A DNA stretch of 64,000 nt. Source: Hyphomicrobiales bacterium (GTDB lineage Bacteria; Pseudomonadota; Alphaproteobacteria; Rhizobiales; Rhizobiaceae). The position numbers and the translations under genes were made by a program. Below, piece after piece: positions 37,573 to 45,334 of the stretch (positions are counted from its first letter, which is position 1; the number at the start of each line of letters is the position of its first letter). Location: assembly GCA_900467745.1 (NCBI GenBank), contig UBQW01000035.1, positions 1-64,000 of the forward strand. The letters are read 5' to 3'. The notes under the pieces are model-generated. The model was not told the DNA's origin. It saw nothing but the letters and a program-made list of their open reading frames with translations, and made no database searches.

Positions 37573-37881
37573 TCGTCGACAAGCTCAGCATGGGGGCAGG
37601 GGCGATCGTTGGGGCCGTCCTGATCTTCGCCCCGCCTATTTCATCGGTCACCACGACGCCAAGCAGGCGTCGGCCACCGTCGCGCTCGAAACTCGGTGCG
37701 CGTTCTCCGAGAGAGGAACCAGATCAATGATGAAGTCTCGGCTTCTGATGCTGCCGCTCTTTGCGGCTCTTACGGCCTGTCAGCAGACGACGAAGCAGCG
37801 TGCGTGCTACGGGTTCGAGAAGCTGCGGCCGAGCCTGGAAACGACGGTGACGATCCTGAAGACGGACCGACCGTTCGCTGA
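37569..37881 (+). pseudogene. Prophage inner-membrane spanin (Rz-like), frameshifted
   Basis: It starts at an ATG overlapping the endolysin stop (ATGA) and reads MIVDKLSMGAGAIVGAVLIF, a signal-anchor. The expected continuation AYFIGHHDAKQASATVALET is in the next frame, and VRVLRERNQINDEVSASDAA in the third, so one base is missing near 37630 and another near 37694. The helical periplasmic part and the gene overlapping it in another frame match an Rz/Rz1 arrangement. Confidence 0.68.
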
Positions 37882-37930
37882 TCAGGTCATTTCCCACAAT
37901 CGCTTCGGAGCCTCTCACGGCTACTCGTAG
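37727..37930 (+). CDS. Outer-membrane spanin-like lipoprotein (Rz1-like)
   Basis: A 67-residue lipoprotein: MMKSRLLMLPLFAALTAC gives a classical signal with lipobox LTAC. It lies inside the remains of the Rz-like gene in another reading frame, the arrangement known for Rz/Rz1 spanins that disrupt the outer membrane in phage lysis. It has an AGAGGA site and no visible damage, but its partner is broken. Rz1 proteins are usually Pro-rich; this one is not, so the call rests on position and lipobox. Confidence 0.6.
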   Translation: MMKSRLLMLPLFAALTACQQTTKQRACYGFEKLRPSLETTVTILKTDRPFADQVISHNRFGASHGYS

Positions 37931-37934
37931 AGGC

Positions 37935-37967
37935 GAGGGCCCGACCATCCACTAAAGCCGGACCCTC
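37935..37967 (-). terminator. Stem-loop sharing its loop with the one at 10091
   Basis: GAGGG (37935-37939) and CC pair with GG and CCCTC (to 37967) with one mismatch. The loop has ACCATCCACTAAAGC, nearly identical to that of the hairpin at 10091-10128, while the stem sequence differs. On the minus strand it follows the coding tail MLDRCHPID, so it is probably that mini-gene's terminator. Confidence 0.6.
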
Positions 37968-38042
37968 CCGTTGCCGCCTTAGATGAGACAGGAAGCACGG
38001 CGGCGGGGATTTAGTCGATCGGATGACACCGGTCAAGCATGG
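37968..38042 (-). repeat. Dispersed repeat, mini-gene tail MLDRxHxID (copy 2)
   Basis: On the minus strand, ATGCTTGACCGGTGTCATCC begins the tail MLDRCHPID followed by TAA. It aligns with copy 1 at 10131-10200 (MLDRYHLID), including bases after the stop and the terminator loop. Confidence 0.55.
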
Positions 38043-38085
38043 CATTCGATCGAAAGGGCATACGGGGTCGCTAGGGAACATTGAT

Positions 38086-38331
38086 ATGGCGGAACACACT
38101 CCACAACGGCCCGAAGAGCTTCCACCGGTACCAGGGATTGGCTAGCCGATCTCCGGCCGGACGCTTCAGGCGGTCGTCGAGCTTCCTGCAGATGACGTCA
38201 GGCAGGCATTCAAGATGGTGCATGATATTCGAACAGTCGGGCGGTTCACGAAATGGCTGGGGATAACGTTCATAGGCATCTTTCTGGGAGCGGTGGTGCT
38301 CTACGAGAACATCATCAAGGTGATCGGATAG
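38086..38331 (+). pseudogene. Phage-type small membrane protein with internal stop
   Basis: The frame MAEHTPQRPEELPPVPGIG is interrupted by TAG at codon 20, then continues PISGRTLQAVVELPADDVRQ to a transmembrane segment (WLGITFIGIFLGAVVLYENI) and stop. A single base change restores an 81-residue one-span protein, perhaps holin-like or a lysis accessory given its place after the spanins. Function uncertain. Confidence 0.6.
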
Positions 38332-38335
38332 ACAC

Positions 38336-38832
38336 GTGGAGGGCCAGCTCAATGAAGCGGACCTGTGGAAATTTGTCGGCGCCGTCGCGTTCTCGCTTGC
38401 CATCCTCGGATTTGTGAACCTCGGGCTCTGGGTTGTCGATCGTGAACCCCGATCGAGTACGAGAGCGCTGTCGCCTTGTCGCCGACCGTTCCGCAGGGTG
38501 GGGCGCTCGAGATCGAGTTCCCTGTCTTCAGGAAACGGATCTGCCCGCTCGTCACCAAGCGGTGGCTGTATGATGCCGCCGGCGAGCGGCACTCCATCCC
38601 TCAGTTTACGACAGGTCTCAGGCTGTTGGCGGGGAGGGAGACCTACAAGCGGTCGATTACCGTGCCGACGGCTGCGACACCTGGTCCGGCCCGGTACGAG
38701 GTCACGCTCGACTACATCTGCAATCCATTGCAAAGCTGGATAGGGCCGATCCATGTCGTTTCGCCGCCGATCAAGTTCACGATCACGCCGAGCGACCCGG
38801 CCCAGCCGATACCGTCTGGATCAGATGGATAG
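38336..38832 (+). pseudogene. Phage-type membrane protein, frameshifted
   Basis: From GTG 38336, MEGQLNEADLWKFVGAVAFS then LAILGFVNLGLWVVDREP encodes an anchor helix; one base is missing near 38448, and the protein continues in another frame as IEYESAVALSPTVPQGGALE through KRICPLVTKRWLYDAAG to TITPSDPAQPIPSGSDG. The periplasmic part looks beta-rich. It follows the membrane protein at 38086 by four bases. Unknown phage function. Confidence 0.65.
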
Positions 38833-38846
38833 CCCGGTGCCGGATT

Positions 38847-38921
38847 TCACCATATTGCGATTAGATAGAGGCCTACATAGACGATCAGGCACGCTGATAG
38901 GAGGGCTTTAGGCTTCAGCAT
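38847..38921 (-). CDS. Very small membrane peptide
   Basis: A 24-residue peptide, MLKPKALLSACLIVYVGLYL then IAIW, consisting of a lysine front and a single transmembrane helix. An AAGGA site precedes the ATG. Size makes it doubtful, but charge and hydrophobicity fit known small membrane peptides. Confidence 0.4.
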   Translation of the reverse strand: MLKPKALLSACLIVYVGLYLIAIW

Positions 38922-38955
38922 CACGGATCCTTGGGAGACTGCTAGATGGGAGGGC

Positions 38956-39050
38956 GGCGAAGGAGTGGTATTGGGGAACCACGCCCTTCGCCTGTCACTC
39001 AAGTGAATCCAGAAACTCCCAAGCGACAGCCATAAGTTAGCCAAGTTTCT
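38956..39050 (-). repeat. Dispersed repeat, AWEFLDSLE tail plus terminator (copy 1)
   Basis: On the minus strand AVAWEFLDSLE and a stop are followed by a hairpin made of GGCGAAGG (38956-38963) and CCTTCGCC (38985-38992) with further pairs. The same tail and hairpin occur at 50984-51100, and a decayed copy at 10281-10330. Upstream codons differ by a frameshift between copies. Confidence 0.6.
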
Positions 39051-39081
39051 GGTGACCGCAAGATATCGACTGATAAAATAA

Positions 39082-39101
39082 GCCCCGCACGATGGCGGGG
39101 C
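39082..39101 (-). terminator. Intrinsic terminator (minus strand)
   Basis: GCCCCGC (39082-39088) pairs with GCGGGGC (39095-39101); on the minus strand CTTATTTTATC follows. It is one of two minus-strand terminators in tandem. Confidence 0.65.
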
Positions 39102-39156
39102 AATAGCGCAGATTTAGAGTGGCCATAAAACGTCGAGACCCTCGCCAAGGTTCCAC

Positions 39157-39183
39157 AAAAAATCCCCCGGCGTGAGCCAGGGG
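39157..39183 (-). terminator. Intrinsic terminator after the 39244 gene
   Basis: On the minus strand CCCCTGGC pairs with GCCGGGGG around TCAC (plus coordinates 39164-39183), followed by ATTTTTTG. It lies 60 bases after the stop of the minus-strand gene at 39244. Confidence 0.78.
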
Positions 39184-39243
39184 ACAATGAGGGAGGTTAA
39201 CCACGGGGACATGTGACGTGGCTGGAGGTCGAACCTGCAAAGC

Positions 39244-39534
39244 TCATGGAGTTCCCAGCCTCGCGACAATACTCCGGCCTAGGCTCTGCCTTGGCGGCGC
39301 ATATCGGCCAATGGAAACGAGGTACTCAGCTATCTCCGATATCAGGTGATCACGTCGGCCGTATTTTTCGCCGATGGCGAGGATCTGCGGTTCGACAGCT
39401 CTATAACCCTCGGGTGACAGGTCGGCGTCTCCGAAGAGGAAGCGAGCCCCTCCCATCACAGCGACGATATCGCAGCCGGTTTCAGTGACGTCCTGGACAA
39501 AATCCGGGATCTGATCTTCGGCCATCATCTTCAT
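39244..39534 (-). CDS. Small hypothetical protein
   Basis: A 96-residue soluble protein (start within MKMMAED; the third codon has the best spacing to GAGG). It contains DIVAVMGGARFLFGDADLSP and a helical second half. No family recognised. It ends before a strong terminator, supporting it as a real gene. Confidence 0.55.
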   Translation of the reverse strand: MKMMAEDQIPDFVQDVTETGCDIVAVMGGARFLFGDADLSPEGYRAVEPQILAIGEKYGRRDHLISEIAEYLVSIGRYAPPRQSLGRSIVARLGTP

Positions 39535-39664
39535 GCCTCGTGCTGTCCTGACGATCCCGCGACACGTTGAAGCGCCAAGTCTCAGAAGGAGAGTTCAACA
39601 TGAGACAGCAGCCTTTACCAATCCCAGATTTGACTCGGAGCGATCCGCCTCGTGGTCACTTCGA

Positions 39665-39931
39665 TCAACTCTCCCGCCCGAGATACTCGTCTAGGAGCGA
39701 CGATGGCTTCAGGCGAAGAGCACGACATATCGTCATGAAAGTTTGAACAGACATTGTGTTCTGGCCGCTCTCGTACTTTCCCACCTGTTGAAACGATACT
39801 CCGAGCGATTTTGCGATATGGGTCTGGCTCAACCCAAGGGATTTCCGAACAGTCCTGATCCGCTTCCCTAACACATAGTTGATATCGGAGCCTTCTTGTT
39901 TCCCATTTGCTGGTTTCATCAGTCCATCCAT
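39665..39931 (-). CDS. XRE-family DNA-binding protein
   Basis: An 88-residue Cro/CI-type regulator. The helix-turn-helix covers about 22-75: LGKRIRTVRKSLGLSQTHIA, then KSLGVSFQQVGKYESGQNTM. Such proteins repress phage or toxin-antitoxin promoters or act as general regulators. Start at MDGLMKPANG is tentative because no strong ribosome-binding site is seen. The frame is open upstream through a terminator into another gene's remains, so this coding unit probably begins here. Confidence 0.82.
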   Translation of the reverse strand: MDGLMKPANGKQEGSDINYVLGKRIRTVRKSLGLSQTHIAKSLGVSFQQVGKYESGQNTMSVQTFMTICRALRLKPSSLLDEYLGRES

Positions 39932-40151
39932 CTCGATAATAATGGCAACTGTTGATTTACACGGGTTAGGCGGCACCTTGGATCTGTCCTTATCAAAAAA
40001 TGCAACCTGCAGCACCAGAGGATGCAAAGGTGCCCATGCGCGTAAGGCGACAGGGCCCAAGGTGCGTCCTTGACAAGCCCTTCTCGACGCTGCCCACGCC
40101 GCCGGCATGCACATCCTTCCTGACGAGATGGCCGAGATCCGGAAGCGGGAT

Positions 40152-40179
40152 AAAAAAAGACCCGGCGATAGCGCCGGGT
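40152..40179 (-). terminator. Intrinsic terminator (minus strand)
   Basis: ACCCGGCG (40160-40167) pairs with CGCCGGGT (40172-40179) around a 4-base loop; on the minus strand it runs into CTTTTTTTA. It ends the gene at 40181-40477. Confidence 0.88.
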
Positions 40180-40180
40180 T

Positions 40181-40477
40181 GATTGGAGATGGAGGTGGTG
40201 GCTCAACAATAGCACCATTGCCGGTTGTTGCAAGAGCTTCCAGGTGCGGACATTGGTGGCCAACGATCTGCGGAACACGCTCGGGGTCAACCCACGCTGT
40301 AGGTCCGGCGAACCCTTTTGCCGATATCGTAATGTGTCTCGAAAGCTTAACAAATCCCGCTTGCTCGGCAACATTGACCGTCTTAAGCCCGACATGGGCG
40401 GGCAGCGGTTTGAACTGATCTGTTTCCAGGTGATGCAACAGCAGGACGAGGCCAACGGTCGGGCCGTAGTTCGTCAT
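40181..40477 (-). pseudogene. Small winged-helix-like protein lacking its stop codon
   Basis: From ATG 40477 the frame reads MTNYGPTVGLVLLLHHLETD, then QFKPLPAHVGLKTVNVAEQA and HITISAKGFAGPTAWVDPER, ending near PPPPSPINPAL. It resembles the 68-residue protein at 58434 (LLLFSLNTETFEKLP, VGRKTVNFAEERGLVEV). No stop appears before the terminator at 40152; the frame runs on through it into the XRE gene. A base change or frameshift has probably removed the normal stop. Confidence 0.5.
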
Positions 40478-40823
40478 GCAGGATGCTCGCGGTCTCTCCG
40501 GTTGGTAATGGGGAGACCCAGGAAGCCTCCCCACCGTTCAACCGCGTCAGGGCAAAGCCGGCAAAACTAGCAAGCGCGGTCAGATGGAAACGAGCCAGAA
40601 GTCTATATCTTCCGGAGGGACTGGGGATGTGGAGAGCCAAGAGAGTTAGGGGTCTCAAGGCCCTCCACGCGCCGAGCAAGACTTGGGAGACTATCTCGGC
40701 GGGGAAGAACATGGGTGAGCGCGAGAGTTCCGACGAGGCAGGTTCTGTTCTCTCGGCGTTCCTGTCCTGTCTCGAGCAGCCCCAGAAAAGGCCGCCTCCG
40801 GCCAATGATCTTTCAGCCTCAAG
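40478..40823. other. Gap without supported gene
   Basis: ORFs exist on both strands (up to 140 codons) but have no protein-like pattern or ribosome-binding site. Confidence 0.35.
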
Positions 40824-41075
40824 TTAGCCGCCGGCACCGGGAGGAGCGTCATTCTCCATGAACTCCGGATACTGAACGACCTCGCTCTCGATCGTGTCAA
40901 TCGATCTTTCCGGATGGTCATGGGTGACGTGGAATGTCGATCCACTTTCATCCACAACGTTGAACCGTTCCGGCGGAGATTTCGAGAAAAATTCCGATGC
41001 TTGCTGTGCAGCTGCTTGGGGCGTTTCGGCGTCAACTGTCACGGAAGTGTGGACTGTATATCTCTGTTTCTGCAT
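40824..41075 (-). CDS. Small hypothetical protein
   Basis: An 83-residue protein, MQKQRYTVHTSVTVDAETPQ then AAAQQASEFFSKSPPERFNV, with an alternating beta-alpha-beta look (a strand, a helix, strands, and an acidic/Gly-Pro tail). No family recognised. It is not obviously in an operon. Confidence 0.5.
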   Translation of the reverse strand: MQKQRYTVHTSVTVDAETPQAAAQQASEFFSKSPPERFNVVDESGSTFHVTHDHPERSIDTIESEVVQYPEFMENDAPPGAGG

Positions 41076-41220
41076 ATCTGGCGCCTTCGCTAAAAGTTTC
41101 CAGTGGAGAGGACCAGGTTGGAAACTCCCCACCTTCGGCTGCGGTGCTGAAGATTGCTCGGCGATGAACCATCGCGTAACCTCTCGGCTAACGTGCGTGG
41201 AGGCTGGCGCGTTCCGTGAT

Positions 41221-41496
41221 CTAACTAAAGTCCTGCCATCTTTGGGCAGTCAGGTGCTGTCGTACGGCTTCTTCGAGGTCTGCGACCAACTTGTCGTGAT
41301 AAGCCGTCCATTGACCAGGGATGCTTCTTTCCCCGCGGATCCAGTCTTGATAGGCGGAGGCCCGTTCGTACGCTATGAAAATAGCTTCTATCTCAGCGCC
41401 CGAAGCGCTTCGCAGTTGGTCCCGCAATGCTGGCAACCGCATCATCAGCTTCTTGCGGCCGAGCTCCCGTTCTATTTCCTCTTCCCGGTCCACCAT
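41221..41496 (-). CDS. Small helical hypothetical protein
   Basis: A 91-residue helical protein starting at MVDREEEIERELGRKKLMMR with GGAG five bases upstream. It is charged, with the conserved-looking segment FIAYERASAYQDWIRGE. It directly follows the gene at 41512 on the same strand, so both probably form a two-gene unit. Function unknown. Confidence 0.55.
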   Translation of the reverse strand: MVDREEEIERELGRKKLMMRLPALRDQLRSASGAEIEAIFIAYERASAYQDWIRGERSIPGQWTAYHDKLVADLEEAVRQHLTAQRWQDFS

Positions 41497-41511
41497 CTTT
41501 GCTCCAGACAA

Positions 41512-41727
41512 TCACAAGTCTTTCAGCAGCACCAGACGGTTGCCGCTCGGCAGATCGATCACACCCTCATCCTTGAGGCCGTACAGCGCGTTGACGATGG
41601 CATCCTGACTGATGCCCTGGCCGACGAGGGGCGGGCCGATCTCATAGAGGCTGATCGACACGCCTGGTTCGAGTTTCATCTCTTTCAGCAGCGTCAGAAG
41701 CGCTGATCTTGCATCGATATCGGTCAT
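41512..41727 (-). CDS. Small hypothetical protein, possible winged helix
   Basis: A 71-residue protein, MTDIDARSALLTLLKEMKLE followed by GISQDAIVNALYGLKDEGVI and DLPSGNRLVLLKDL. The helix-helix-strand-strand order with GLKDEGVIDL then NRLVLL suggests a winged-helix-like fold. The ATG lacks a strong ribosome-binding site. It precedes the gene at 41221 with a 15-base gap. Confidence 0.55.
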   Translation of the reverse strand: MTDIDARSALLTLLKEMKLEPGVSISLYEIGPPLVGQGISQDAIVNALYGLKDEGVIDLPSGNRLVLLKDL

Positions 41728-42265
41728 CAATGAAATCTGCTTCAGGCTGTCCAATTTGGCAAGTCTTCGCCATGGATCGCAAGGAAAGCACAGCCGCGTG
41801 CGGCAACTCTTCCTCATTGCCTGCGGTGATCTCGGCGACGATACCGGCGATGGTGACCTTGGCTGATTCGGCGCTACACGCCAATCGGCGCGAAGCAAAG
41901 CCGCCTTGATCCGTCACGGCATCGTGAAATCCGGCACGTCACGGGGTTTGGACCATGCTGGCGGATCTGCGCGCATCGGAAGGCGGGGGCAGGGCTTTCG
42001 ATGGCGAGGACGACATCAAGCGAGCTTATTGCGCCCGGTTTTATTGCGAGGCGGGAGCAGCTTTTCGGCCCTGGAGTCGTCACTACGAGGCCCCGCTCCC
42101 AAATCCATCATTAAAGAATGTGGGTCTACGGTGGTCCCACCGCAGAGGCACCCTTTGTCTGCAGCATGAAACTGCCTTTCTTTTGGAGGCCACCTCTTGC
42201 GATCTATCAGAAATGACTTACCTTTTTGCGGCAGGTGTATTTGCTCAAACGTCGGAAGAGTAGGG
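41728..42265. other. Gap without supported gene
   Basis: Nothing convincing. A minus-strand ORF at 41874-42083 and plus-strand ORFs of up to 100 codons lack protein-like patterns. The kinase promoter should be near the right end. Confidence 0.35.
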
Positions 42266-44077
42266 GTGTCGGACGTAAGGCTAGCTTGGCAAGGTGTAGA
42301 CCGCGGCATCGCTCGCATGATCGAGAGCGGCGCATGGGACGACTCCATCCTGGGGCCGCAAAGCGAATGGCCTGCCTGCCTGAGATCCGCAGTCGATATC
42401 ATGCTCCCGTCGCACGCGCAGATCGTGATGTTCTGGGGCGAGCAGTATGTTGCGCTGTACAATGACGCTTATGCACCCAGCATCGGCATGCGCCATCCAC
42501 GAGCTTTCGGGCGGCCAGCACAGGAGAACTGGTCCGAGCTCTGGCATGATCTGGAGCCCTTGCTCAGTCGGGTGCTACACAAAGGCGAAACCGTCTCTGC
42601 CAAAGATCGGCCGTTCTACATCGAACGACACGGTCACCCAGAGAACGTCTATTTCGACATCTCCTATTCGCCTATCAGGGATGAAGGCGGCAAGGTTCGC
42701 GGTGTCTTCTGCATTGTAAGTGAGACGACCGACCGCGTTCGATCGCAGCTTGCCCTGAAGGATAGCGAAGAGCGTCTGCGAGCTCTCTTCTCTCAATCGG
42801 CTGCGGGGATCGGACAGACTGATCTCTCGGGTCGAATGGTCTTCGTCAACAGGCGCTTTGCCGAAATGCTGGGCTATGAAGGCGAAGAGTTGGTCGGCAT
42901 CAGGTTCCAGGACATTACGCACCCTGACGATCTGCCCGAGGCTGAACGACGGTTCGAGCAGCTGGTCTCAGAGGGCGCAAGCTTCGACATGGAGAAGCGG
43001 TGCGTTCGCAAGGATGGTAATCTCGTTTGGACGGCCATCTCGGTCTCTGCTCTCAGAGACCAGCATGGAGCGGTCCGGCAGGTCGGCTTTATTGCCATCG
43101 ATATGTCGGCGAGCAAGACCGCGCAGGAGTCCGAACGACAGCTTGCTTCGATAGTCGCGTCGTCAAACGATGCAATCCTCAGCATCGACATGGACATGAA
43201 CATTATCAACTGGAACGCTGCCGCAGAAAAGCTGTACGGCTACTCTCGTGAGGAGGCGATCGGGCGGTCAGTGCTCATGCTCGTTCCGGAAGACAGGCGC
43301 AACGAAGAGTCCGAGATCCTGAGCAAGATCAGCGCAGGCGAGACCATCCATCGCTATGAGACCCAGCGGCTTCGCAAGGGTGGGCGTCCGGTCGATGTTC
43401 AGCTCAGCGTATCGCCGATCTACGACAGCAGTGGCCGCGCAATCGGTGCATCGAAGATGTCTCAAGACATTACGGCGCGGAGAGAGGCTGAGCGCTTGCA
43501 GCGAGTGCTGATCGGTGAACTCAATCATCGCGTTAAGAACGTTTTTGCGACGGTGATAGCGATCTCGCGCCAGACCCTGGATCGCGATGGTGACGGACGC
43601 GACAGTGTAGCCTCGTTCAACGCCCGATTGAGGTCGATGGCCCATGCGCATGATCTTCTGACACACAATGATTGGCAGCGTGCCGATCTAGCCGACCTGG
43701 TGAAGCAGGTCTTGAACCCCTATCCTCCTGAGAAGTTCGAGATCGAAGGCTGCCCAGTGCTTCTGCCGCAGAAAGCCGTGGTGTCGTTCTCGCTCGCAAT
43801 CCACGAACTCGCGACAAATGCATCAAAATATGGGGCCTTGTCTGTACCACAAGGTAGGGTCTCGATCTCCTGGACATATTCGGAAGCCAGTGGTCGGCTG
43901 CAATTCAAGTGGGCGGAGCGGGACGGCCCTGCGGTGGAGCATCCGACCCGCAAAGGTTTCGGGAGCCGCCTCATCGAACGGCTTCTGGCCGCCGAGATCA
44001 ACGGTCAGTCGTCCATCTCGTACGATCCCAAGGGCGTCGTTTGCGAGATCGATGCGGTGCTTGCACAAGACGTGTAG
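42266..44077 (+). CDS. HWE-family sensor histidine kinase with PAS domains
   Basis: A 603-residue soluble sensor kinase. A GAF/PAS-like front (about 10-160, with MLPSHAQIVMFWGEQYVALY) is followed by PAS-PAC domains at about 170-295 and 295-420 (each ending with a typical PAC such as GFIAIDMSASKTAQE). The HWE kinase core starts with the phosphoacceptor His in IGELNHRVKNVFATV and has the N box SLAIHELATNASKYGALS and the G region RKGFGSRLIERLL. The start is likely the GTG at 42266. HWE kinases in Rhizobiales feed stress or light signalling. Partners may be the single-domain receivers at 27566 or 44707. Confidence 0.9.
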   Translation: MSDVRLAWQGVDRGIARMIESGAWDDSILGPQSEWPACLRSAVDIMLPSHAQIVMFWGEQYVALYNDAYAPSIGMRHPRAFGRPAQENWSELWHDLEPLLSRVLHKGETVSAKDRPFYIERHGHPENVYFDISYSPIRDEGGKVRGVFCIVSETTDRVRSQLALKDSEERLRALFSQSAAGIGQTDLSGRMVFVNRRFAEMLGYEGEELVGIRFQDITHPDDLPEAERRFEQLVSEGASFDMEKRCVRKDGNLVWTAISVSALRDQHGAVRQVGFIAIDMSASKTAQESERQLASIVASSNDAILSIDMDMNIINWNAAAEKLYGYSREEAIGRSVLMLVPEDRRNEESEILSKISAGETIHRYETQRLRKGGRPVDVQLSVSPIYDSSGRAIGASKMSQDITARREAERLQRVLIGELNHRVKNVFATVIAISRQTLDRDGDGRDSVASFNARLRSMAHAHDLLTHNDWQRADLADLVKQVLNPYPPEKFEIEGCPVLLPQKAVVSFSLAIHELATNASKYGALSVPQGRVSISWTYSEASGRLQFKWAERDGPAVEHPTRKGFGSRLIERLLAAEINGQSSISYDPKGVVCEIDAVLAQDV

Positions 44078-44156
44078 CTTCCAAATAGCAGTCTGGCAGG
44101 TCGGCCTGCGAACCGATCCCTCGCGCGAGAAGGGCAACCTCCTTGGAACGACCAAC

Positions 44157-44330
44157 ATGCTTGCAGCCTCATGGGAACTTGCCACTCCAACGTTTGACCA
44201 GCGAGGAGGAGTTCCCATTTCCGTTCCCAACGAACCAATTGTCCCGCCCAAATCGCCCGTGCCTGGAGACGGGCTTCCTCGCGATCCCGACCGCATTCCT
44301 GGTGAAGCGCCACCACCCGATCCGCAATGA
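44157..44330 (+). CDS. Small Pro-rich protein
   Basis: A 57-residue protein whose second half is rich in Pro, Asp and Gly (VPNEPIVPPKSPVPGDGLPR then DPDRIPGEAPPPDPQ), probably unstructured. Short PGD/PPPDP proteins of this type recur in rhizobia. The ribosome-binding site is weak, so the call is tentative. Confidence 0.4.
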   Translation: MLAASWELATPTFDQRGGVPISVPNEPIVPPKSPVPGDGLPRDPDRIPGEAPPPDPQ

Positions 44331-44419
44331 ACCAGTCGATCCCATGATCCGTACGGCAGCTCACTGCCGACATGGGGAGTGCTGTGTCGCGGCGTGCGCC
44401 TTCAAACGGAGGCTTTGTC

Positions 44420-44632
44420 GTGAGCGAGACTTGGCTTGTAGACCTTCCGCTCAAGCTTGAAGACTTCGTGGAGAGTTTGGTCGTAAAAGGGCCGAAGTAA
44501 AGCGAGGTCTGCGAGGCAATCAAGCGCGAAATCGACGCGCTAAAGGCGGCATACGAACGCGATCCCGATCCTGCCAAGGACGCGTCGAGCCTCACCATTG
44601 AAGAGCCGTTCAACGACTGGCCGTCCAGCTGA
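44420..44632 (+). pseudogene. Small gene with an in-frame stop
   Basis: From GTG 44420 (GGAGG site) the frame reads MSETWLVDLPLKLEDFVESL then VVKGPK, a TAA at 44498-44500, and SEVCEAIKREIDALKAAYER to a natural stop at 44630. One base change restores a 70-residue helical protein. Function unknown. Confidence 0.62.
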
Positions 44633-44706
44633 AGTCGGAAGGTAGCAGAGGAGCCCGCTCACCCCTGTCGGCGCCAGGACGAGCAGCATATGCGCGTGAG
44701 AGGGCC

Positions 44707-45123
44707 CTAGTCCCGAACGGCTTTCTTCAATGGTTCTGGCTTCATGTCGTCGGGAAGCAGTTCCTGTAGCCGCGAATGGACGACGTCCGCACTGAACGGC
44801 TTGCCGATAAAGATCGCTCCCTTCGGCAATTCGCCATCTTCCGGTCGGATCTGACCTGATGCCACAAGAATTCCGATATGCGGCCAACGTTCAGCGCACA
44901 TGCGCGCGAGGTCGAAGCCGTTAAGCTCGCCTGGCGGCATTTGGACGTCGCTGAACAGGAGTTGGATGCTCTCAGCACTGTGTTCCAAAATCGCGATAGC
45001 TTCTTCGACGTCGGCGGCCTCATGGGTGCGAAAGCCCGCTGCTTGCAAAATATCGGCCGCGTCCATGCGGATGAGCGCGTCGTCGTCGGCCACTAGCGCG
45101 AAAGGTACCCGGTCGTCAGCCAT
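44707..45123 (-). CDS. Single-domain response regulator
   Basis: A 138-residue CheY-like receiver. The acidic pocket is in ALVADDDAL, the phosphoacceptor Asp in LLFSDVQMPPGELNG, and the conserved Lys in FIGKPFS. No output domain, so it works by protein contacts. Start MADDRV has a GGAG site. It lies near the HWE kinase gene on the opposite strand, a likely partner. A 65-base nested inverted repeat occupies its leader. Confidence 0.88.
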   Translation of the reverse strand: MADDRVPFALVADDDALIRMDAADILQAAGFRTHEAADVEEAIAILEHSAESIQLLFSDVQMPPGELNGFDLARMCAERWPHIGILVASGQIRPEDGELPKGAIFIGKPFSADVVHSRLQELLPDDMKPEPLKKAVRD

Positions 45124-45136
45124 CACGTACTCCATT

Positions 45137-45202
45137 GCTTCTGGAAAACATGAACGCCCGAGCAGGCTTTTCGATCCAGGGAAAAGCCCGTTTCCAGAAA
45201 GC
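45137..45202 (-). promoter_or_regulatory. Nested inverted repeats in response-regulator leader
   Basis: Outer arms GCTTCTGGAAA (45137-45147) and TTTCCAGAAAGC (45191-45202) pair with one bulge; inside, GGCTTTTC (45165-45172) pairs with GAAAAGCC (45181-45188). The structure ends about 14 bases before the start codon of the minus-strand response regulator, so it would form in its mRNA leader or act as an operator. Role unknown. Confidence 0.5.
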
Positions 45203-45305
45203 ATAGCGAGACGAGCCAGCCGTCGGCTATTTTATGAGCCCGGCACCCCATGGAGATTGGGCTCGTGCGCCGTCCTTTCTGCATCTGAAAAATTTCACGA
45301 AGGCT

Positions 45306-45334
45306 CTTGAATCGCAAAAACGCCGAAACCAGAT
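45306..45334 (+). promoter_or_regulatory. RpoH-type heat-shock promoter of second Hsp20 gene
   Basis: CTTGAA at 45306-45311, a 17-base spacer, and CCAGAT at 45329-45334. The bases between are also similar to those at 17334-17350, showing common descent with the first Hsp20 promoter. Confidence 0.68.

Noticed and set aside
40383-40805. 140-codon minus-strand ORF
   Set aside because: Composition varies along its length without a domain, and it overlaps the start of the winged-helix-like gene in another frame.
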